A stretch of 64,000 nt of DNA from Jacaranda mimosifolia. Its lineage: Eukaryota; Streptophyta; Magnoliopsida; Lamiales; Bignoniaceae. The translations under genes and the position numbers were made by a program. The stretch lies in NCBI GenBank assembly GCA_018894105.1, contig CM032132.1, forward strand, positions 30,493,379 to 30,557,378, read 5' to 3'. Shown here in pieces: positions 24,075-37,188 of this stretch (the first letter of the stretch is position 1; each line of letters starts with the position of its first letter). Below the pieces are notes generated by a model. That model was not told the origin of the DNA and did not search any database. It saw only the letters and a program-made list of their open reading frames with translations.

Positions 24075-24094
24075 TTCCCACAAATTGCGCCAAA
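24075..24094 (-). other. Primer-binding site of E1
   Basis: On the minus strand TTTGGCGCAATTTGTGGGAA follows the LTR. It resembles the TGGCGCCGT...GGGGA tRNA-Asp type site used by many plant gypsy elements. E2 has TTTAGCACCGTATGTAAGTT at the same place, and the differences fit C-to-T decay. Confidence 0.6.
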
Positions 24095-24888
24095 TGATGA
24101 GGGTAAAAACTGTATATGCTTGGATTGGGATAGAATCAGGGTGTGTCAACCTGTTTGGTCGAGTAATAGATAGCTGGGCTGAGTCCTGGAATCACGAGCA
24201 AACGTCAAGCTAATCGAAGTGCTCCCGGCTATGGCACTCCAACGCTCAAGTCAGTGTGAGAATGACTAGATAAGATGAGCAACAGAATGAGGACTTTGTA
24301 GTATAGAATGGCATACCTTGTGAGAGGTTATCAATAAGGTATTTATAGCCTTCCCTCGGTGATTGATATGTCCAAGATGCCCTTAACATCAATGAAAGGC
24401 TCTTGTCCTTGCATGGGGAGCTTTAGGACATCTCACAGGTTGGTACTATTTCAAGTGGCTTCATCTCTAGCATTTATAGACAGGGTAGTACACTAGTGGC
24501 GCACCCCCTACCTGGCGCGGCAGCAAAGGTGGTTCTAGGGGGGCACGCACTATTAATGCGGAGGCATGCCGCCTATTAGCGCATTAAATGCGGCAGAGAA
24601 AAGGTTCTACAGTCAGTCGACCTACCTGGTCGACGAGATGGATCGACCTCAAATCTGGTTTTGGACGTGCCAGGAGATCGGTGGGTGCGGCGATCAAACA
24701 CTCTCATCGCAACGGTCGGGCGTCTGGCCCAGTTCGATGTCATCAATTGCTCAGCGTGCCAGCGCAAAGTTATGTGAGGGGTCGATCCAAGTCGACAATG
24801 TGATTAGGCTCCAAGGATGAAGCGAACCTGACGATGTACTCTTAGGTCGATCACCTTTGGGCTGGACCTATTGGGCCATCCCCTATCA
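24095..24888 (-). repeat. LTR of E1 (5' LTR in element orientation)
   Basis: 794 bp, starting TGATGAGGG and ending CCTATCA on the plus strand, with CTTAT following at 24889-24893. The minus-strand TATA box GGCTATAAAT lies at 24341-24350 and would drive gag-pol. Confidence 0.93.
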
Positions 24889-24893
24889 CTTAT

Positions 24894-26059
24894 CAATATG
24901 TCTCAATATAAAATAAAAGCTAGAATGACCTCAAAAATCTAATTAAAGATAGTTGGTCAATGATAATAAAACAAATAATACATTTGGAATGTCATTGCAT
25001 AAAATATCTAAAGTGTTAATTCCACAATTGTTCCTTGATTGTTGGCATAACCTACTCATTATTTTGAATTTTTTCTACAGGGTCAACTAATTTGCTCTTT
25101 ACATCACACTATCTATGATTAATTTCTAGAATTCTTTTTATACGTTGGTGCATATTTGATGTATGTACATTTAATAATTCGAGTGCAATTAATATGCATA
25201 AATACTTATATTATATGAAAATATATTGATAACAATAAAAATAATAAAATAGTATAGATGAGAGAGAACATGCGCAAAACAAGAAGTTGAAAAGATGAAG
25301 AAGGTTGTAGAGAAATAAAAATGTTGTATAACTTTCATTAACGATCAAGGGATTATAAAATAGTAATAGTGAGACAATAATGGGTTCGTAAATGGTGGTT
25401 AATTTAGTTGTGAAGATTAAAAGATGAAAATGAAGGCATTTTAGGCACATCACTAGAGAACACTTTAAGACGGATTGGTTTTATTAACAATATATATTAA
25501 GTGGCCAAAATTTTTTTTTTTTTTTTCACCTGATTCTTACCAACTTAATAGCAATAAAAATAATGTTTAGGTTGCCACTATTAACAACTAGTAATACATG
25601 CATTAGTTTTTGTCGTTATTAAGTCATATAGTGACAAAATAAAGATAATTGACACTGAAAAAATATTATTATTCTAAAATAAAATAAAATAAAATTATTA
25701 TCATCTAATATATGTATTAGTGATAATTTTTACATAATCACTTAATCCTTTGTTATAAATATTATATTTTTGTTAATGAACTACTAGATCATAAATCTAA
25801 GAAAAACACTGAATTGCTATTTTTTTTAATTATTTATTAGTATAATGTATTTACACAAAAAAAAAATTATTAAATTTTAAATCTCTAACCTCACACTTAA
25901 ACGTGTGAGTATGATATAAATTGCGCCAATTAAACTCCCAGGACTGAACTGCTATGGGTTGGGAAATCACAAAATTCCGAACATAAAAGAATTTCAATGG
26001 AACCCTTGTATTTTTGGAACATTACGTATAAGTAGGTCCATTGTAAGTTGCATCCTTTA
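24894..26059. other. AT-rich spacer
   Basis: Contains a T-run of about 20 bases at 25510-25527 and A/T simple sequence. No gene or clear element boundary is seen. Confidence 0.4.
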
Positions 26060-27194
26060 GGTGGTGATTGGTATGCTGGAATAGAATTAAGTAGGAATAT
26101 AATAACTTTAGGAATGGAATGAAGTTGGGAATGAAATTATGTTAATATAGTTTATCCTATGATTGGTATGTATAAGAAATGAGAAAGGAATAGAATCGTC
26201 ATTTCCTTCTTAATTTCATTCTAATGATTGATAAATAGGAATGACCAGTAGGAATGGAATAAATTTTTTAAATAACCAAATTATCTTTTTGTAAAAAATT
26301 ATTAAAATAAAATTATTTATTAGTAAAATATTTTTTATATATTACCCGTAGATATTTTTTTTGAGTAAGTCTATAATTATACAATTTTAATATCACTTTT
26401 AATGTTATTCAAACTACATCAGTAAATATATGCATTTTATATATTATCAACAAGTTATATATGTTTACGCAAAAATGTAGAAACACAATTTTTTTTAAAT
26501 TATTATTTTTAAAATTATAATTTATTAAGTTCTTTTGAATTTTTTGATAAAATATTAAAAAAAAAATTATAGAATGCTTTATAACTAAAGTGCTTAACTT
26601 TTTCGTGATAAGGTTAGAACGATTTATTGTACTTTTTTATAAGTTTAATTTGAAGAATTGTTGATAGAATGGATAACTCTTCATTTATTAGTTTTATATT
26701 TATATTTTAGTCATTCAAGGATATGCGAATATAAATAATATTTTAAACTATGTATATTTCATTAGCATGGATCAAGTCGATAATACTTCTACTTTTTTTA
26801 TAATAATTTAATAATTTTTATAATATTAATAAAAAATATATGAATAAAATATATAATTAAATAAAAACACATAGCAATCAAATAAGTTGGAATATAATAT
26901 CAAATATTTACAGAGTGAAGATTTCTTTTCTTAAATATAAAAGTATTTTGTTAAATTATGAAGTGTTATTTTGTTAAAAAAGAAAAAATATAGGTTAATT
27001 CAGGATGGATTGAGAATAGCTAAACCCATGAGGGAGGGAGGGAGGGAGGGAATAGCTAAACCCATCCTTTTGAAAATGAAAATTCCAACGAGAATGGGCA
27101 CTCCCATCTCTAAATTATACTAATAATGGGTTTAGGAATGAACTTGAGACTATCCATTCCATTCCCATCTCATTTTTACGTACCAATCATACCA
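26060..27194. mobile_element. TIR-type DNA transposon remnant, non-autonomous
   Basis: The left end GGTGGTGATTGGTATG and the right end read in reverse (TGGTATGATTGGTACG) are inverted repeats with about 70% match. Both run into GGAATGG-rich subterminal sequence (GGGAATGGAATGG type). Flanks are TTA on the left and TAA on the right, which fits loosely with the TWA duplication of PIF/Harbinger elements, with one mismatch. The inside is AT-rich and non-coding. The superfamily is uncertain; hAT is the alternative. Confidence 0.5.
27032..27050 (+). repeat. (GGGA)n run with quadruplex potential
   Basis: Five GGG tracts separated by single A, flanked on both sides by a copy of AATAGCTAAACCCA (27015-27028 and 27051-27064). 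The direct copies suggest local duplication around the run. Confidence 0.75.
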
Positions 27195-27340
27195 TAAAAT
27201 CAATACAGTTTCCTAAGATGGTTTTCCACACCACCACATATACTTACTGCAGGAATAATGTGAATGTATTCTATTAACAGCTGCCAAGATTAACAAAAAT
27301 CCACACCCATTCTGCCAATTTCAAATAGTGTGTGGCTGTG

Positions 27341-27343
<3 letters not shown>

Positions 27344-27371
<28 letters not shown>
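27344..27371. repeat. (AT)n microsatellite
   Basis: Fourteen AT dinucleotides in a row. Confidence 0.9.
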
Positions 27372-27374
<3 letters not shown>

Positions 27375-27718
27375 TTAAGTGCCTTTCATATGGCAAGCTA
27401 AAAGATAAATGTAAATTAATATTGGAGTAGATCGACTAAATTTAAAAATTTTATTCTGAAAACTTCAGGTCCTTAATTTATCATACAAACACTAGTAGGC
27501 AGTAGCTAGTTCGTATGTAGTCAAAGTGAGTACTTTATTTTCATGGTTATATTAGATCTGAATTTCAAGGTCTCTTACGTCTATGCTAAGTACTGAAACT
27601 AGATCTGAAACAGCGTCAAGCTTGTGGTTAAACTAGACAATCTCCACATTCCATGACCCAACAGAAAAGACCAAAAGAAGCTTATACACTTTAATATAAT
27701 TAGCCACAAAAAACAACC

Positions 27719-28000
27719 TCAAATAGTGGGCAGCAAATCTGTCCATTTGAATCTGAAATAAGGAATACCAAGTCCCTCCAACCGAATAATGGTCTGTACC
27801 TTTTTAGGAAGTTGATGGCTTTGAAGTATAACATCTTGATCAACCTTACAAGCTTCCTTAGCAAGATAATCCGCAGCACTGTTGCCCTCCCTATGAATGT
27901 GATTGAATGAGACTTTGAGGGGTTGTATGTACCTTTTAATTTTCATAATCAAATGAGCCAGATTCCAGTGGTGAGGTTTCTTGTTAGTGATGAGCCGGAT
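27719..28000 (-). pseudogene. Fragment of RNase H-like domain (RVT_3 type)
   Basis: An open stretch reads HWNLAHLIMKIKRYIQPLKVSFNHIHREGNSAADYLAKEACKVD and ends at a stop near 27719. The block FNHIHREGNSAADYLAKEA is typical of the C-terminal end of the plant RVT_3 RNase H domain (PF13456), found in LINE-type retroelements and in many single plant genes derived from them. There is no start codon with the catalytic first half, and the frame closes at about 28001. It is therefore a detached 3' fragment, either of a truncated LINE or of a retrogene. Confidence 0.72.
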
Positions 28001-28459
28001 TATTTACTTGTTTGATAATATTGAGCCCATAATTTAGTCAAGGCCCAACACTATTATGTACTATTTTTGCTTTCGCGTGATAAATTATCACACCCTTAAA
28101 GATGTGATCCAGCAATCCAAAAAATTTCATTTTTGCAGCTATTAGCAGGATGGTGGTGGATTAACACGTAAAATATGATGAAAAATAGAAGAAAAAGTAC
28201 GAAAAGAAAAGAAATTTAAGAAATTAAAAAATAAGAAGAACAAAGGAACGAGACAGAGGAAGTAAGAACAATCATGGAAAAGAGGTGGAGAAAAGATGGC
28301 AGATAAATAAGAGAGGAGAAGAAACATGAAGCAAACAAGAAGAAAAAATTAAGAGAAAATTGGAGAAAAAAAGAGGAAAAAGGGAAGAAGGAATGAGAAG
28401 CATAAAGCGCACATAACAAGCTACAAATACAAATAAAGGTGCATGTGGAATAAAAGAAC

Positions 28460-28502
<43 letters not shown>

Positions 28503-28559
28503 ACAGAGATTAAAAACAATTATGATAAGGGATATCTTGGACAACATAATTTCAATCTC
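28001..28559. other. Purine-rich low-complexity spacer
   Basis: A long A/G-rich stretch (28180-28420) gives hydrophobic open frames on the minus strand that have no protein character. A (TA)n(GA)n microsatellite lies at 28460-28500. Confidence 0.5.
28460..28500. repeat. (TA)n(GA)n compound microsatellite
   Basis: About ten TA followed by ten GA dinucleotides. Confidence 0.9.
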
Positions 28560-28564
28560 ATTAT

Positions 28565-30817
28565 TGTTGGAATAGTGCCCCACAAGCCAATTAGATTGGC
28601 CTTGTAAACTATTTCCTTGTAAGACAATATTGATTGAATGATATTCATTATATGGCCATCTTCATTTTATGCTCATTATTTGCTTCAATTTTGCTTTACT
28701 GGCATTTGAATGAAGCCCTTAGATCACATAAGATTACGGGACTTGATCACGCATTGGATGTTGATCATGGAATAAGTTTTACACGGTCGTGATCTTAAAT
28801 CTTCCAAGTCATAGGATCTTACAAGACAGGGCATCTAAGATTCGAATAAACTTGCACTAACGATGCATAATCCAAGAGTTTATGTTGCTCCGTTCTATGA
28901 GCAATACCATATGAGATATGAATGCATGTTAGTGGGTTCTTGTTAGAGAACAAGGCATTGAAGGCCTGCCCGGAGAATCCACAAGATAGCCAAAGTGGCA
29001 AGTCGATCATGGCAAATTCTTCAGCTTATACCAGTACATATTATTAGTTCTTTGACTTGAGAATCCATGGTAAACTTGTGTTTGGTCCTTATGTTTTTCA
29101 CTCTTTCTTGGTCACTTTGCGGATCACTCAAGTTGAGATTGGGCATGAGCTACTGGACATGGATGTTTATGAGATCCAAGATAGAATCCGACTCCTCGCT
29201 TTTGTGAAGGGCAAGTGCATCTCCTATATGTTCTATAATGATCGATTCCAAGAAATTCTTACGTAAGGTGATGTGACAAGTTGGAAAGGTGTTTCCAAAT
29301 ATAAGGCCACTAAGGGAATCGAACATTGAGAATAGAATCATAGCATCGAGGCTATTAGGGAGTCGACTAATATCTGGCCCTAGGCCTCTTTCATGGAGAT
29401 AGGAGACAGAAGGACCGTATTTGTATGGTATGCGTAATACTAGAATGGTTCTTCAAGAGCATTCATTCCGGCCAATTAGTTGGCTCCATGGGCTTGAGGT
29501 TGAACATCGACCATGGAGATTGGGTACTCTTCAATTAATAAGATTAATTGAATTGAGTCGCTTAGTTTAAATGAGTTTAAACTAATGTGATATTTGATAT
29601 TCCATAAGTCACAAGGATTTGTAAGCCCACATCCAATGAATGGTAGAATCTAATGGGTCACACACAAAAGTCAAATTGAATGACCTATTGAAGGAAGGAG
29701 AATTTTCTAAGTGCTGGAAAATTCACCCTTGACTGATTTTGAAGGAGGTAAAAATTGGAGTCATTTTTGGCTTGATCAATTTAAGAGTTAAATTAGTTAA
29801 TTTAATTTAAGAGTTAAATTAAGATCAATTAATTAAGAGTTAATTAATTGATGCCACATGACTATCAATTGGCCAAATTAATTTAAGGGTTAAATTAATT
29901 TTGACTAGCTTAAAGAGTTAAACACTTTGACTTAAAAGTTAAGTCAAAGGATTATTAACTAAATTAAAGTGTTTAATTTAGTTAAATTGGAGAGTTTATT
30001 TTGGAGAGTACTATTAAATGAAGGGTTCATTTAGTATAGAATTAGAATTTATTTGGAAACATTCCATGAGATGAAATGTAAATTTCAAATAACATTCAAA
30101 TTCACATTAACACTAATTGTTAATGGCCACCTTGGCATGTACATGTGTCATCCCTTCCTTGAAGATGGTGTGTGACCACACACCATTCTCCTCCCATATA
30201 TAGATATAGGAGGGGGCGACCACTTGGTAATTGTCATGTAAGGTGTGCATTATTCTCCAAACAACATGTTAGTGGGCATCTAATAGTTAGATTCTTCAAC
30301 AACCCTCCAACTTCCCTCATCCTCCCTATCAATACTTGGCCTTTTTTCCTCCATTTCTCTGCAATTATCTTCAGCCATTTTTGTACAGAAAATGGTCACT
30401 CCATTTGGTGTGTGGATTATCTCGTTAGAGGTGATACGTTTGGGTTGCTATTGCTCTTGTTGAAGCAATTTCTGGCAGCCATTTGCACTGAGTTATGGGA
30501 GGACTTATCTTGTTCTAATTGAGCTAAAATTTTGGTTGTAGCATCTTCAATGTGTTGAGAGTGTACAGTAAAAATTTTGGCTCAAAAGGAGGAGTTTTAC
30601 TTGGGGAAATTGGTTGGTGTTCCTGCTGCGCCATTGAGGGGACAGCTTCAAGAGTTGAAGGGTATTTTCTCTTGCTCCTTAATTTTTGGTTTTATCAAGG
30701 TATTTCCCTCTCTAAATTTGAGTTCTATGAATGTCTAGATCCTTGTGGATGTGTGTGGGCTAGTTTTATTCAAAAAATTTTGAAAATATTTGAATTCTAG
30801 TGCCATACACACGATCA
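28565..30817 (+). mobile_element. Solo LTR, 2.25 kb, probably copia type
   Basis: Begins TGTTGGAATAGTGCCCCAC and ends CACACGATCA. It is flanked by the perfect 5-bp duplication ATTAT (28560-28564 and 30818-30822). No coding domain is found inside. It contains AT-rich repeats of AGAGTTAAATTAA (29790-29960) and a plausible TATA box CATATATAGATATAGG near 30195-30210, which sets the orientation as plus. A single long LTR with TG...CA ends and a target duplication indicates loss of the internal part by LTR-LTR recombination. The family is not certain. Confidence 0.8.
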
Positions 30818-30822
30818 ATTAT

Positions 30823-31990
30823 TTCATCCACGAAAGTAACCATATTACAAAATAGACACTTATTTCCCTTTATTTATCATATCATGTAAATATGGTGTTA
30901 TTTGAAAAAAATAATAATATCTTCCATTTAATCATACAATTTATCTATCACTTTTTTATCTCATCTATTAAAGTACACCAGCTCATGCATTATATATCTA
31001 TATATATATATAATTCTTCTTTCTTCTTGCTCCAAGTAGCAGTCTTATTTCAACCTCCGCTACCTAAAAATGCTCAAATATTCCTTCAATCTCATCAAGA
31101 AAAGCATCCCCCTCTATGCTTCAACCACAATTAACCCTCTACCTTTCTACACAATTTCCCAGAAAAAAAATAATATAGTCCAATATGATACACAAAGTTG
31201 TGGTTTGGGGATCTTATTTTAAAATACCCTAACCTATTTTCAATTCATGATTCAGTCCCCACCAGCCTACTTTATAATTTTAACTCCCTACTTCAATTTT
31301 CAATTTAAAGTTTACTCCTCACTCACTTGATTCCATCAAAATGTCCCCATAAGTCTTATTTTCTAAAGTTTAGTACATATAAACAAACTCTCTCTCTCTC
31401 TCTCTCTCTACAAACCCAAATTTTCTCTCCAACTCTCTCTCCATGCAACGCCTCTCTCCTACAGATACACGAAGGTAGTTTTCTTCTTCTTCTTCATCTT
31501 CTTTAAATTTTTCTGTCATTGACAACCTATTTCTTGATGGGTCTTGAGATAGGCCTTTACTACTTGTTGTGATGGAAAAAGATAATAGACTATACAAGCA
31601 AATAGAGAAATTAAGGATTCATCTTTTCTCTTTTTTTGGAAAAGTCCAAATTCTTTTAGCAGTTCCAACAACAGTCAAGAACTCATCTATTCAGTGAGAA
31701 ACTAACAACCAATACACAAATAGGATTTGGAGATGGGTTCAAGCAAAGATTTGGGGTTGAAGGGGTATATTGAAGAGGGGCTGGAAATAGAACTTATGAG
31801 AGTTGCTCAACCTTCATGGGCCTTCAAAATTTCTTTTTACAATTAAAGAGAAAAAAACAAATAGGATTTAGAATCTGAAGGAGAGAAATCAAGAAGCAAC
31901 ATAACAAGGTCAAGGACAACCATTTTCATTGCATATGTCTAGTCATATACAATATATGGATATATTGTAATATTCTTTTGGCGTATAAAG
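30823..31990. other. Spacer with (TC)n run
   Basis: AT-rich, with a (TA)n run at 30998-31011 and a (TC)n run at 31387-31409. Sequence at about 31200-31350 contains spaced CAGTCCCC, AACTCCCTAC and AAAATGTCCCC blocks. These echo, in inverted form, those at 49920-50060. No gene is seen. Confidence 0.4.
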
Positions 31991-31999
31991 TAGCCATGA

Positions 32000-34900
32000 A
32001 TTACTTTTTTTTTTTCAGCCTTAGGCCAGATTTATATTTTAAGTCATTTTTTACTATACTACAAATTTGAAAAATAATACCTAATTCTAGAAAATAATAC
32101 CTCATTTCAAATGACCAATACTTTGTTTATGCTGATACATACTTGATAACAGGAACAAAGTACTTCATTTTAAGAAATTAATGCTACAATAGAGTATTTT
32201 TATACTCACTTGTCATATGGCCTAACTTATCTCAAACTATTAGTGAAACATATAAGACTACCTAAAACAATGAAATCATATTTTCTTAAAGTAATGGTAT
32301 AGATATACATGTTCAAGTAGTTAGGACGACAACTACTAGTGTAAAGCACTATTGTATGTGATAATTATTTCAATTCGACATCAATATTGTAGGGGAAAAC
32401 AATAGTTCTTGGCTAGCACTATAACAAGAACTACAATAGTTAAATTGACCAATATTTAAAATGTATAAAACTAATACTACATATCAGAAAAATGATACCT
32501 CATATTCAAAAATCAAACAGTTCACCAGTGCAGATGCATACTTCATAATAGGAATAAAATACTTCATCTTTGGAAACTAGTACTGCATTTGAGTGTTTTT
32601 ATACTCACTTGTTGTATGATTTAATTTACGTCAATTTTTTTTTGTAAAAACAACATATAAGATCATCTAAAACAATAAAATCATGTTTTGTTCGAGTAAT
32701 GGTGTAGATAAGCACATGTAAAAATGGTTAGGAATACAACTACTAATGTAAAGCACTAGGCTATTTGGTAAAATAATTCATTTGGATGTCAATGTTATAG
32801 AAAAAAAAATAGGTTTTATAGTTGTACCAATATAACAAAGTCTCGAATTATTAAGTTGAACGATATCTAAAATTTAAAAAAGTAATACAACATAACAGAA
32901 AGTTAATACCTCATTTTAGTAAAATAGTACTTCATTTTGGTAGATAAATACTCAACTACGGAAATGTATAACCTTATCTTTACTATTTTGTACTGCATTA
33001 TAGTAATTCCAACCTATTCATCTATGACCTAATTTAATTCAATTTATTGATGAATCAATCTATAAGACATTCGAAAATAATAAAATCATATTTTCTTCAA
33101 GTAATGGTTAGGATATGGACATTGTTCAAATGAGTAAAAATACAACTAAGAATGATACTGAAAATCAATTAAAAATACCTATTTTTAGGATTTTTATACT
33201 TCAACTGCAGTTTTGTACTAAATTTACCTTAGTTCTATACCTATTTGAGTGCTTTTGTACTTGCTTTTCCTTTGATTGGATTTAGCTTAATTCGAAGCAT
33301 GAAAAGACATGTAAGACACTCCAATACAATAATATCATGTTTTCTTCATGAAATAGTAGTGATAGCATGTGTGCAAATGGTTGGGAACAACTTATGTTCT
33401 CATTCATACTAGTGTAAATAATTGGTGTATGAGGTAAATGTATGATTCTGACACCACCATCAAGAGCCAATGGACCTCTCATGACTAAATTAGTCCAAGG
33501 ACTGATAAATCATGGTTTGATCATCGTGTAATGACTTAACTAGATAAATTCAACTTAATCTCTTATGCACCAAAAATGATACTATAAATCAATAAAAAAT
33601 ACCAATTTTTGGGATTCATGTACTTCAACTCTGCAGTTTCGTACTAAATTCACCCTACTTCTATACTTATTTTGCTTGTTTTTGTACTTTCATTTCCTTC
33701 AACCGAATTTAGCTCAATTCGAAGCATGAAAAGATACGTAAGATACTCCAATACAATAATATCATGTTCTTTTCATGAAATAGTAGTAATAGCACGTGTG
33801 CAAATGGTTGGGAACACAACTACCTACATCCATCCACTTGTGTTTTCATTCATACTAGTGTAAATCATTGGTGTATGAGGTAATTAATATATCCTTCCAA
33901 CACCACTATTGAAAGTGAATTAACCTCTCACGACTAAATTAGTCCTAGGACTGATAAATCATGGTTTGATAGTCATGCAATGACTTAACTAGATAAATTA
34001 AGCTTAACTCTTATGTACTAAAAATAATATTTTAAATCAACAAAAAAATACTGATTTTTGGAATTGATGTACTTCAACTCTAAAGTTTCGTACTAAATTC
34101 ACCCTAGTTCTATACTTATTTTGTTTATTTTTGTACTTACTTTTTCTTTGACTGAATTTAGCTCATTTCGAAGCATGACAAGATACTTAAGACACTCCAA
34201 TATAATAATACCATGTTCTCTTCATGAAATAGTAATAATAGCATGTGTTCAAATGATTGGGAACACAAATACTTACATCCTACCACTTGTGTTCTCATTC
34301 ATACTAGTGTAAACCATTAGTATATGAGGTAAATATATCCTTCCAACACCATTATCGAAGACCAATTAACCTCTCATGACTAAATCAATCCTAGGACTGA
34401 TAAATCATGGTTTCATAGTTATGCAATGACTTAACTAATAAAATTCAACTCAATCTCTTACGTACTAAAAATTATACATTTCTATACTTCAACTCTACAA
34501 TTTCATACTAAATTCACCTTAGTTCTGTACTTATTTTGTTTGTTTTTGTACTTGCTTTTTCTTTAACCGAATTTAGCTCTATTCAAGGCGTGATAAGATA
34601 TCTAAGACACTCCAATACAATAATATCATGTTCTCTTCATGAAATAGTAGTTATAAAACGTGTGCAAATGATTGGGAACAGAATTACATCAAACCACTTG
34701 TGTTCTCATTTATACTAGTGTAAATCATTGGTGCATAGGGTAAATGTACATAGGGTAAATGTATCCTTGCAACACCACCATCGAAGGCCAATTAACCTCT
34801 CATAACTTAATCAGCCCTAGGACTGATAAATTATGGTTTGATACTCATGCAATAACTTAATTGGTTAAATTTGACTTAATCTCTTATGTACTAAAAATGA

Positions 34901-37188
34901 TACTTCAAATCGACTAAAAAATATTAATTTTTGGGATTTCTGTACTTCAGCTCTATAGTTTTGTACTGGATTCATTTTAGTTTTGTACTTATTTTGCGTG
35001 TTTTTGTACTTACTTTTCCTTTCATCGAATTTAAATCAATTCAATGCGTGAAAAGACAAGTAAAACACTCCAATATAATAATATCATATTTTCTTTGGGT
35101 AATAGTCATGATAGTACGTGCAAATAGTTGGAAATACAAATACCCACATTCAATCACTTGTGTTCTCATTCATAATAGCATAAGCCGTTGGTGTATGAGG
35201 TAAATGTACTACCATCAAGAGCCAATGAACATATCTTGACTAAATCAGTCATAGGATTGATAAATCATGATTTGATAGTCATGTAATGCTTTAACTAGTT
35301 AAACTCAACTTAATTTCTTATGTACTAAGAATGGTATTGGAAATCGACAAAAAAATACCTATTTTTGGGATTTTTGTACTTTTGCTCTACAGTTATGTAT
35401 TGAATTCACCATAATTATGTACTTATTTTGAGTGTTTTTGTACTTACTTCTTCTTTGGCTGACCTTACCTCAATTCAAAGCGTGAAAAGCCAAATAAAAC
35501 ACTCCAATACAATGATATCATATTTTCTTCAAGTAATGATATTGATAACACTTGTGCAAATGGTTGGGAATATAACTGCCTATATCCAACCACTTATCTT
35601 CTCATTCATAATAGTGTAAACCATTCATGCATGATCTAAATGAATACTTTCGACACAATGATCATCATTGAAAACCAATTAACCTCACATAAATATATCA
35701 GTCTTAGAAGTAATACATCATGGTTTAATGTCCATGCAATAGCCAGATTAAGATGAATTCAACTTAATCCCTAGTGTACTAAGAAAGATTGGAAATTCAT
35801 AGAAAGTTACCAATTTTTGGAATTTCTATACTTCGGCACTGCAGCTTTGTACTGAATTCACCAATGTCCTGTATTTATTTTGCATGTGTTTGTACTTGCT
35901 CTTCTTTTGGCTAAGTTTACCTCAATTCAACTAGTGGAACAACACATAAGACCCTCTAATGAAATAAACATTTGTGTTCTCATTCATACTAATACAAACC
36001 ATTCATGCATGAGATAAATAGATCTTTTTGACATCACCATTGAAAACCAATAAACCTCTTATAACTATATCAGTCCTAGTACTAATGCATCATGGTTTAA
36101 TAATTAATTGCCAGATGAAGACAAATTTAACTCGATCTCTAATGTACAAAGAATGATACTGAAAATCAACAAAAAAAAAATACCAATTTTCGGGATTTCT
36201 ATACTTCATCTATGCAGTTTTGTATTGTATTTGCCCATGTTCTATACTTATTTAGCATATTGTTGCACTTACTTTTGTACTTGTATTTCCTCTAATGAGC
36301 CTCCACCATCAAAAGCTAATGAAACTCTAATAACTATATCAATCTCAAGACTAATAAATCTTGGTTTAATAATCATGCAATGGCTTATTTAGTTAAAACT
36401 CAACTTAATCTCTTATATACTAAGAATAATACTGTAAATTGATTAAAAAAAATATCAATTTTTGTGAATTTTATACTTCATCTTTGTAGTTTTGTACTGA
36501 ATTCAGCTTGTTTCGTACCTATATAGTGTGCTTTTGTACTTATTTTTTCTTTAGTTAAATTTATCTCAATTCGATGGGTGAAATAACACATAAAACCCTC
36601 TAATACACTTGCATCATATTTTTGTCAAGTAATGATCGTGATAGTACGTGTGCAAATGGCTAGCAACACAAATACCCATGTCCAACCACTTGTGTTCTCA
36701 TTTATATTAGTGTAATCCAGTAGTTTATGATGTAAATATATTCTTTCGATACCACCATGGAAAGCCAATGAACCTCTCATGACTATATAAGTTCTAGGAC
36801 TAATAAACAATAGTTTTATAGTCATGCAATCGATAGATTATAACAAATTCAATTTAATCTCTTATGTATTGAGAATGATACTATAAATTGTCAAGAACAT
36901 GCCAACCTTCAAGAATTTTATACTTCATCTTTACAATTTTGTACTAATTTTTTTGTTATTCGGTACTTATTTGGCGTGTTTTTGTACTTGCTTTTCCTTT
37001 GGCTAAATTTATCTCTATTTGATGAGTGAAACAACACATAAGACATCTAATACACAAAAACAATGCTTTCGACAAGTAATGGTTGTGATAGTGCGTGTGT
37101 AAATGGCTGAAAACATAAATACCCACATCCAACCGTTTGTGTTCTCATTCATATAGTATAAACCATTGATGTATGAGGTAAACATATT
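32000..37188. repeat. Tandem array of units of about 400-460 bp
   Basis: The anchor TTTTTGTACTTACTTTTCCTTTG recurs in variant forms near 32192, 32592, 33247, 33670, 34122, 34538, 34996, 35431, 35882, 36256, 36527 and 36975. Most spacings are 400-460 bp, with truncated units near 33004 and 36256-36527. Each unit also shares a stretch with CTAGGACTGATAAATCATGG, one with GTGCAAATGGTTGGGAACAC, and TTCTCATTCATACTAGTGTAAA. Several adjacent units keep a similar open frame of about 63 codons (33672-33863, 34121-34312, 35428-35619), with the shared core SNTIIS and VQMVGN. The left units are more diverged. The array is cut by element E2 and resumes at 48226. Confidence 0.85.

Larger units (their letters stand above)
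11026..24888 (-). mobile_element. Ty3/gypsy Tat-lineage element E1, with nested solo LTR
   Basis: A 13,863-bp element on the minus strand with target duplication CTTAT at 11021-11025 and 24889-24893. Reading on the minus strand, the order is LTR, primer site, gag, protease, RT, RNase H, integrase, tandem repeats, an opposite-strand gene, purine tract, LTR. After subtracting the nested solo LTR it is about 10.98 kb, almost the size of E2. The Tat assignment rests on this organisation, the Gag zinc-finger style (YCYFYKQNGHDTEDC), the RT sequence and the C-terminal integrase tail WNAVNLKKSYV. The LTRs differ at about one position in eight over the first 275 bp, so the insertion is old. The protein frames carry many stops. 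Confidence 0.93.

Noticed and set aside
28142..28583. Three overlapping minus-strand open frames with hydrophobic, phenylalanine-rich products
   Set aside because: They come from an A/G-rich low-complexity stretch and have no conserved motif.
30172..30522. Plus-strand open frame of 116 codons
   Set aside because: It lies inside the solo LTR and is most likely leader sequence, not a gene.
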